Source: an uncultured Methylophaga sp.
GTDB lineage: Bacteria > Pseudomonadota > Gammaproteobacteria > Nitrosococcales > Methylophagaceae
Assembly (NCBI GenBank): GCA_947631375.1
Contig: CANRLD010000065.1
Location: 1-9,066 of the forward strand
Length of the DNA stretch: 9,066 nt
Direction: 5' to 3'
The notes below the pieces were generated by a model. That model made no database searches. It saw only the letters and a program-made list of their open reading frames with translations, and was not told the DNA's origin. The translations under genes were made by a program, and so were the position numbers. Positions 5,288 through 9,066 of this stretch are shown here, piece by piece (the first letter of the stretch is position 1; each line of letters begins with the position of its first letter).

Positions 5288-7767
5288 CTGCGTCAGCCAA
5301 GGTAATGTCGTTTCGCCAGGATTTGCGCGAGCGAAATATTAAAGTGATGCTGGCTGCCATGGTGATCGCGGTGGCCACAGTGGCAACCATTACGATGTTT
5401 GCCGATCATTTGCAACGCACCTTGTTGACGTCGGCCAGTGCTTTTCTGGCAGCGGATCGTCAGTTGAACAGCCGCAGCAGCGAGCCTGTTCCAGAAGCGT
5501 GGTTTACCACCGCACAAGCAGGCGGGCTTGAGGTCAGCAAAATGATCGAGTTTGGCACGATGGTTTCCAGTGAAAGCCGGTTTCAGCTGGTAGCCGTTAA
5601 AGCCGTTGATGGCGCGTATCCGTTACGGGGAGAAATTGAGTGGCAGGCGGATATTGATAGTCAGCGCGAATTGAAAGCCAATGGCCCTGATCCTGGTGAA
5701 GTCTGGTTGAATCCACGTTTGATGCATTTATTGGAATTACGCCCCGGTGACGCTCTGGATGTAGGTGCTACGACATTAATGATCAGTGGGCTCATTCTGC
5801 GTGAGCCGGATGGCGGTTTCCGCCTGTCAGATCTGGCTCCGCGGGTGATGATGCATATTGATGATGTCGCGGCAACGCAGGTGATACAGCCTGGCAGTCG
5901 GGTAAATCATCGCGGCCTGTTTGCCGGTGATGAAGCTGATTTGGCAAGTTTTGAAGCCTGGTTGGCGCCGCAGTTGAATAATGCTTATCGCTGGGTTGAT
6001 GTGCGGCAGAATGAAACGCTGGGTGAATCGCTGGATAAAGCGGAAAGTTTTCTGCTGCTGGGAGGAAGTCTGGCAGTGCTGCTTGCCGTGGTGGCAATTG
6101 CTGTTGCCAGCCGGCAATATGCGCTCGGTCAGCGTGATCGGGTAGCCTTATTAAAAACACTGGGACTTACCGGCAAGCGCATCCGTTTTCTGTATCTGTC
6201 ACGGCTGATGTTATGGGGCATTATTACCACCTTGGCAGGATTGTTGCTGGCAATACCGGCAGCATGGATGCTGGCCTTGATGATGGCAAAGCTCATGGAT
6301 CAGAGCTTGGTCTTTACGCTGAGTTTCAGCAGTCTCTGGCCGGTTTTAGTAACGGTGCTGGTGGCGTTATTTGCCTTTGCCTATCCACCAATCAGCCGGT
6401 TGCGTAATACCTCGGCAATGCGCGTGCTCCGCAGCTTGCCGAGTGATGATAAAGCGACCTTGGCAACCGATTTGTTATTAGCAGTGATCGTGGTGTTTGC
6501 CTTGTTGTGGGTATACGTTAATGATCTCAGGCTGGTTGTCAGTTTGCTGGGTGCAATGGCAGTGTTGTTCGCAATTTTGGCGCTCGCCGGAGCCGGATTG
6601 ATCGCATTATTACGCCGGTTTTCAACGGGGCACGGCAGTTGGCGATTGGCGGTTATTGCACTTTATCGTCACCGACATGCCACGCTGTCGCAGCTATCCG
6701 TTTTTGCGATGACCGTCATGTTGGCAGGAACTTTGGTCCTGGTGCGCTCTTCACTGCTTGCTGATTGGCAGGCGCAGCTGCCGGAAGATGCGCCTAACCA
6801 TTTTCTGTTGAATATTGCCCCGGAGTCAGTTGAGCAGATCGAAGCCTTTTTTAGTGACAATCAGTTAAGCAGTAGTCCGCTATATCCTATTGTTCGAGGC
6901 CGGTTGACAGAAATTAATGCTCAGCCGGCGCAGGAGGTAGCGCTAAATAAAGAGGATGATGAGTTACGCCGCGAGTTAAATCTGACGATTGCGGCCAGTT
7001 ACCCTGCCGATAATCAAATTATCAGTGGTCAATGGTTCGCGCCAGGAGAAACCAGCGGCCTGTCGATCGAACAATCACTGGCAGAATCGCTTGGTGTAAA
7101 TATTGGCGATACGCTGGGTTTTACCATTGGCAGTGAAAAAATAACTGCGACTATCAGCAGTATTCGGAGTGTGCAATGGGACAGCATGCAGCCCAACTTT
7201 TTCATTATTTTTCCACCGCAGGGAGCAATCAGCGGCTTACCGAGCACTTCGCTGACCAGTTTTTACTTGCCTGAAGCGAAGAAAAATATACTGAATGATT
7301 TTGTCTGGCAGTTTCCGACAATTTCTGTGCTGGAAATGGATCACGTCATTGAGCGCATTCAGCAGATTATTCGCCAGGTTACCCAAGCAGTTGAGGCTAT
7401 TTTACTAATGATTCTGCTGGCGGCGGTGGCGGTTATGGTTGCTGTCGTCAGCGCAACGATGGGAGAGCGGCAACGTGAAGGCGCTTTACTGCGAACATTA
7501 GGCGGACAGCAGCAACTGCTGGTCAAAGCCACGATTTTTGAATTTGCGCTGCTTGGCTTGTTAGCTGGAATTTTAGGCGTTTTGGCAGCGGAAATCGCCG
7601 TGTGGGCACTGCAATATCGCTTGTTTGCTGGAGACTTTCGTTGGCACTGGCCTGTGGTAATCGCACTTCCACTGTTCAGCGCGCTGTTGCTGGCTTTGTT
7701 GGGACGCTGGCAATTGATTCCGGTATTAAAAGTCTCGCCGATGTTGTTACTCAGAAGGTTGGAGTAA
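5284..7767 (+). CDS. ybbP: FtsX-type ABC transporter permease, YbbP
   Basis: This inner-membrane partner of YbbA is 827 aa (E. coli YbbP 804 aa). Ten membrane segments can be seen: about 20-40, then 255-276, 303-333, 347-369, 395-412, 417-443, 468-490, and the C-terminal three near 702-726, 748-776 and 788-807. Large hydrophilic stretches at about 41-254 and 491-700 should be periplasmic. Two FtsX-like units are recognisable; each follows a membrane helix with the motif 'R-x-x-x-ALL-[KR]-TLG' (286-294 and 731-740), the coupling region to the ATPase. The second periplasmic domain includes SVQWDSMQPNFFIIFPP (629-645), which I recall as conserved in YbbP-like and lipid-extraction permeases. The ending LKVSPMLLLRRLE is family-typical. 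There is no separate membrane-fusion protein or outer-membrane channel gene nearby, as in E. coli. The role in the envelope is inferred and the substrate unknown. The gene is intact with no frameshift. Confidence 0.95.
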   Translation: MTASAKVMSFRQDLRERNIKVMLAAMVIAVATVATITMFADHLQRTLLTSASAFLAADRQLNSRSSEPVPEAWFTTAQAGGLEVSKMIEFGTMVSSESRFQLVAVKAVDGAYPLRGEIEWQADIDSQRELKANGPDPGEVWLNPRLMHLLELRPGDALDVGATTLMISGLILREPDGGFRLSDLAPRVMMHIDDVAATQVIQPGSRVNHRGLFAGDEADLASFEAWLAPQLNNAYRWVDVRQNETLGESLDKAESFLLLGGSLAVLLAVVAIAVASRQYALGQRDRVALLKTLGLTGKRIRFLYLSRLMLWGIITTLAGLLLAIPAAWMLALMMAKLMDQSLVFTLSFSSLWPVLVTVLVALFAFAYPPISRLRNTSAMRVLRSLPSDDKATLATDLLLAVIVVFALLWVYVNDLRLVVSLLGAMAVLFAILALAGAGLIALLRRFSTGHGSWRLAVIALYRHRHATLSQLSVFAMTVMLAGTLVLVRSSLLADWQAQLPEDAPNHFLLNIAPESVEQIEAFFSDNQLSSSPLYPIVRGRLTEINAQPAQEVALNKEDDELRRELNLTIAASYPADNQIISGQWFAPGETSGLSIEQSLAESLGVNIGDTLGFTIGSEKITATISSIRSVQWDSMQPNFFIIFPPQGAISGLPSTSLTSFYLPEAKKNILNDFVWQFPTISVLEMDHVIERIQQIIRQVTQAVEAILLMILLAAVAVMVAVVSATMGERQREGALLRTLGGQQQLLVKATIFEFALLGLLAGILGVLAAEIAVWALQYRLFAGDFRWHWPVVIALPLFSALLLALLGRWQLIPVLKVSPMLLLRRLE

Positions 7768-7794
7768 CCGCAGGTGACAAACCCCTACCGTTAA

Positions 7795-7825
7795 TTGCAT
7801 CAAGCCTTATAAGCTTTGCTAGACT
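7795..7825 (+). promoter_or_regulatory. Possible extended -10 promoter for mtgA
   Basis: TTGCAT (7795-7800) is followed after 19 nt by TAGACT (7820-7825), preceded by TGC, giving an extended -10 TGnTAGACT. It lies in the 90-bp gap between ybbP and mtgA. It overlaps an imperfect palindrome AAGC-C-TTATAA-GCTT. It would allow mtgA expression apart from ybbAP; read-through is also possible because no terminator is visible in the gap. Confidence 0.35.
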
Positions 7826-7857
7826 GCACTCCATGATTGTGTTGTAGAGATCCTTTG

Positions 7858-8562
7858 GTGCGTCGACTGTCTGCTTTTATTATTCGGGTTGTGTTGCTGG
7901 CAATGCTGCTGTTTGTTTTGTTCAGTGTGTTGCTGGTGTTACCTTTTCGCTGGTTAAATCCGCCGATCACCATGGTGATGGCTGATCGCTGGCTGCATGC
8001 GGAGGGTGATTTTGAGCTGCATAAACACTGGCTACGCTGGGAGGACATACCGGCCCATGTGGCTCTGGCAGTGGTGGCATCTGAAGATCAGCGGTTTCCA
8101 TTACATAGTGGCTTTGACCTTACTGCTATCCAGCAGGCATTGAAAGAGCGCGAACGACGCGGAGGTTTGCGTGGTGCCAGCACCATCAGTCAGCAAGTCG
8201 CTAAAAATATGTATTTATGGACCGGACGCAGCTGGCTGAGGAAGGGGCTTGAAGTCTGGTTTACGCTGCTGATTGAGCTAAGCTGGGGCAAGCAACGCAT
8301 TCTTGAGGTGTATCTGAATATTGCGGAATGGGGAGAAGGGGTGTTCGGGATTGAGGCTGCCAGCCAGCACTACTTCTCGCGTTCTGCCGCCGGTCTGACA
8401 CCGATGCAGGCTGCTTTGCTGGCATCTACTTTGCCCAGTCCGCTGAATTACAATCCGGCAGCACCGGCCGAGCATTTACGCAAGCGGGCCGAGTGGAATC
8501 TGCAACAGCAACGCAGACTGGGTGGCGCGAGCTGGCTGGCACCGATGGAGAATGGCTCATAG
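7858..8562 (+). CDS. mtgA: Monofunctional biosynthetic peptidoglycan glycosyltransferase
   Basis: MtgA is an inner-membrane GT51 enzyme that polymerises lipid II into glycan strands in the periplasm without a transpeptidase domain. Using the GTG at 7858, the product is 234 aa (E. coli MtgA 242 aa). One N-terminal membrane anchor spans about 7-30. The GT51 motifs follow in order: ASEDQRFPLHSGFD with catalytic Glu76, RGASTISQQVAKN (105-117), RKGLE (128-132) with the second Glu132, and KQRILEVYLNIAEWGEG (145-161). A C-terminal LP-PLNYNP block closes the domain. The start is uncertain: GTG 7858 has GAGA (7847-7850) 7 nt upstream, while TTG 7855 or TTG 7837 would add 1 or 7 residues; no ATG is available before the membrane helix. 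The gene follows ybbP by 90 bp on the same strand. A non-ATG start implies modest translation. Function is well supported. Confidence 0.94.
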   Translation: MRRLSAFIIRVVLLAMLLFVLFSVLLVLPFRWLNPPITMVMADRWLHAEGDFELHKHWLRWEDIPAHVALAVVASEDQRFPLHSGFDLTAIQQALKERERRGGLRGASTISQQVAKNMYLWTGRSWLRKGLEVWFTLLIELSWGKQRILEVYLNIAEWGEGVFGIEAASQHYFSRSAAGLTPMQAALLASTLPSPLNYNPAAPAEHLRKRAEWNLQQQRRLGGASWLAPMENGS

Positions 8563-8599
8563 GCTGTTTAGCAGTCGCATCGTCTTGTATGCATATAGG

Positions 8600-8628
8600 T
8601 TGCGGAGCATTTTCGCTGCGCCTACACT
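8600..8628 (+). promoter_or_regulatory. Possible sigma-70 promoter for the DUF2789 gene
   Basis: TTGCGG (8600-8605) and TACACT (8623-8628) are spaced by exactly 17 nt, 47 bp upstream of the chosen ATG. The hexamers match consensus at only 3 and 4 positions. A hairpin GCGGAGC...GCTGCGC with one mismatch covers the spacer, so a structural role is an alternative. Confidence 0.3.
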
Positions 8629-8663
8629 CTGAAAAAAGTTATTGACGTTTTCTGTTAACAACG

Positions 8664-8668
8664 AAGGA
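8664..8668 (+). promoter_or_regulatory. Ribosome binding site that fixes the DUF2789 start at 8676
   Basis: AAGGA sits 7 nt before the ATG at 8676 but only 1 nt before the ATG at 8670. The spacing favours the second ATG. Confidence 0.7.
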
Positions 8669-8675
8669 AATGGCG

Positions 8676-8906
8676 ATGGATACCACGGCACACACCATGC
8701 AAAACCTGTTTCTGCAACTGGGATTAGATAGTAGTGAGTTTGCTATCGAACAGTTTTTTGCCAGTCACGTCTTGCCGGATGACATCAGGCTGGAAAACGC
8801 TGACTGGTGGTCCGTTGCCCAGGCTGCTTTTATTAAGGAGTGTCTGAGCAGCGATTCGGACTGGGCTGAGATTGTTGATCAGCTGAATGTGCGGTTACGT
8901 CAGTAA
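8676..8906 (+). CDS. Small DUF2789-family protein
   Basis: This 76-aa soluble, acidic, probably helical protein has no signal peptide or membrane segment. It matches the DUF2789 pattern as I know it: HTM-NLF-QLGLDSS near the N-terminus (6-20), a middle FFASH-LP segment (28-34), A-WW--AQAAFIKE (42-55), and a final SDWAEIVDQLNVRLR (61-75). Two tryptophans (44, 45) and Trp63 are likely core positions. The start is the second of two in-frame ATGs, chosen by ribosome-site spacing; using the first (8670) would add Met-Ala. The family is widespread in gammaproteobacteria and has no assigned function that I know of. Neighbouring envelope genes do not explain it. No terminator is evident after it. Confidence 0.88.
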   Translation: MDTTAHTMQNLFLQLGLDSSEFAIEQFFASHVLPDDIRLENADWWSVAQAAFIKECLSSDSDWAEIVDQLNVRLRQ

Positions 8907-8912
8907 AATTAC

Positions 8913-8941
8913 TTGCCCAAGAGCGTGAATGCCATGATTAT
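8913..8941 (+). promoter_or_regulatory. Possible promoter for the right-edge lipoprotein gene
   Basis: TTGCCC (8913-8918) and GATTAT (8936-8941) are separated by 17 nt, each matching consensus at 4 of 6 positions, 36 bp before the ATG at 8978. Plausible placement, weak motifs. Confidence 0.25.
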
Positions 8942-8977
8942 CGGGTATGGTCGTAATGTGCTGAGAATGGATATAAC

Positions 8978-9066
8978 ATGTACCTGAAAAGAGTTGTGTC
9001 ACTGCTTTTTCTGACCTTGGTAGCCTGTGGTTCAGAGCCGGTTGAGAAAATGCCGTTGAAACTGGC
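8978..9066 (+). CDS. N-terminal fragment of a putative lipoprotein (cut by window edge)
   Basis: Twenty-nine full codons are visible. They encode a positively charged start (MYLKR), a hydrophobic stretch (VVSLLFLTL) and a lipobox LVAC with Cys17, followed by Gly-Ser-Glu-Pro. That is a signal-peptidase II signal sequence. Gly rather than Asp after the cysteine suggests Lol-dependent transfer to the outer membrane. ATG 8978 is the only usable start, because an in-frame TAA occurs at 8954. The Shine-Dalgarno is weak: GAGA, 11 nt away. The mature protein is off the edge, so its family cannot be named. Confidence 0.75.
   Translation, partial: MYLKRVVSLLFLTLVACGSEPVEKMPLKL

Noticed and set aside
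4618..5390. Long - strand open frames (up to 183 codons) across ybbA and the ybbP start.
   Set aside because: They lie opposite a fully motif-supported ABC ATPase and give low-complexity, Ser/Pro/Arg-rich products without recognisable domains.
5792..6160. Overlapping - strand frames of 122 and 96 codons inside ybbP.
   Set aside because: The products are His/Gln/Pro-rich, typical of antisense reading of hydrophobic membrane-protein codons.
7833..7847. Four-codon reading frame ATG-ATT-GTG-TTG-TAG just before mtgA, a possible leader peptide.
   Set aside because: It has no clear ribosome site, carries no regulatory codon bias and would occur easily by chance.

Overview
The window looks like ordinary gammaproteobacterial chromosome. 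The best-known genes (maeA, tesA, ybbA, ybbP, mtgA) and a DUF2789 protein all match gammaproteobacterial families in length and motifs. The divergent tesA / ybbA-ybbP arrangement is the one known from Escherichia coli. DUF2789, together with housekeeping genes of roughly 50% G+C by eye, would suit Aeromonadales (for example Tolumonas-like) or a relative. That genus-level guess is inference and weak.

Layout, left to right. (1) 3-1454 (+): the 3' part of an outer-membrane TonB-dependent siderophore receptor. Its plug domain lies off the left edge. It is visibly richer in A+T and in rare codons than the rest of the window. (2) A strong hairpin at 1474-1513 serves as a shared terminator with (3) maeA (1512-3194, -), the NAD-type malic enzyme, whose stop codon sits inside the T-tract. 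(4) 3418-3759 (+): a small secreted DUF2845-like protein with two cysteines. (5) tesA (3891-4532, -), a periplasmic SGNH esterase/thioesterase. Only 23 bp separate it from (6) the divergent ybbA-ybbP operon (4556-7767, +), an ABC ATPase and a large FtsX-type permease joined by a 4-bp ATGA overlap. (7) mtgA (7858-8562, +), the monofunctional peptidoglycan glycosyltransferase. (8) A 76-aa DUF2789 protein (8676-8906, +). (9) The first 29 codons of a lipoprotein (from 8978, +), cut by the right edge.

Most of the genes serve the cell envelope: iron-siderophore uptake, a periplasmic lipase-type enzyme, an envelope ABC exporter-like complex without a periplasmic partner, peptidoglycan polymerisation and a lipoprotein. 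Malic enzyme is the metabolic exception. No rRNA, tRNA, CRISPR array, transposase, integrase or recognisable defence system is visible. No stretch longer than about 230 bases lacks a gene. I did not find a previously undescribed system here; the findings are modest leads only.
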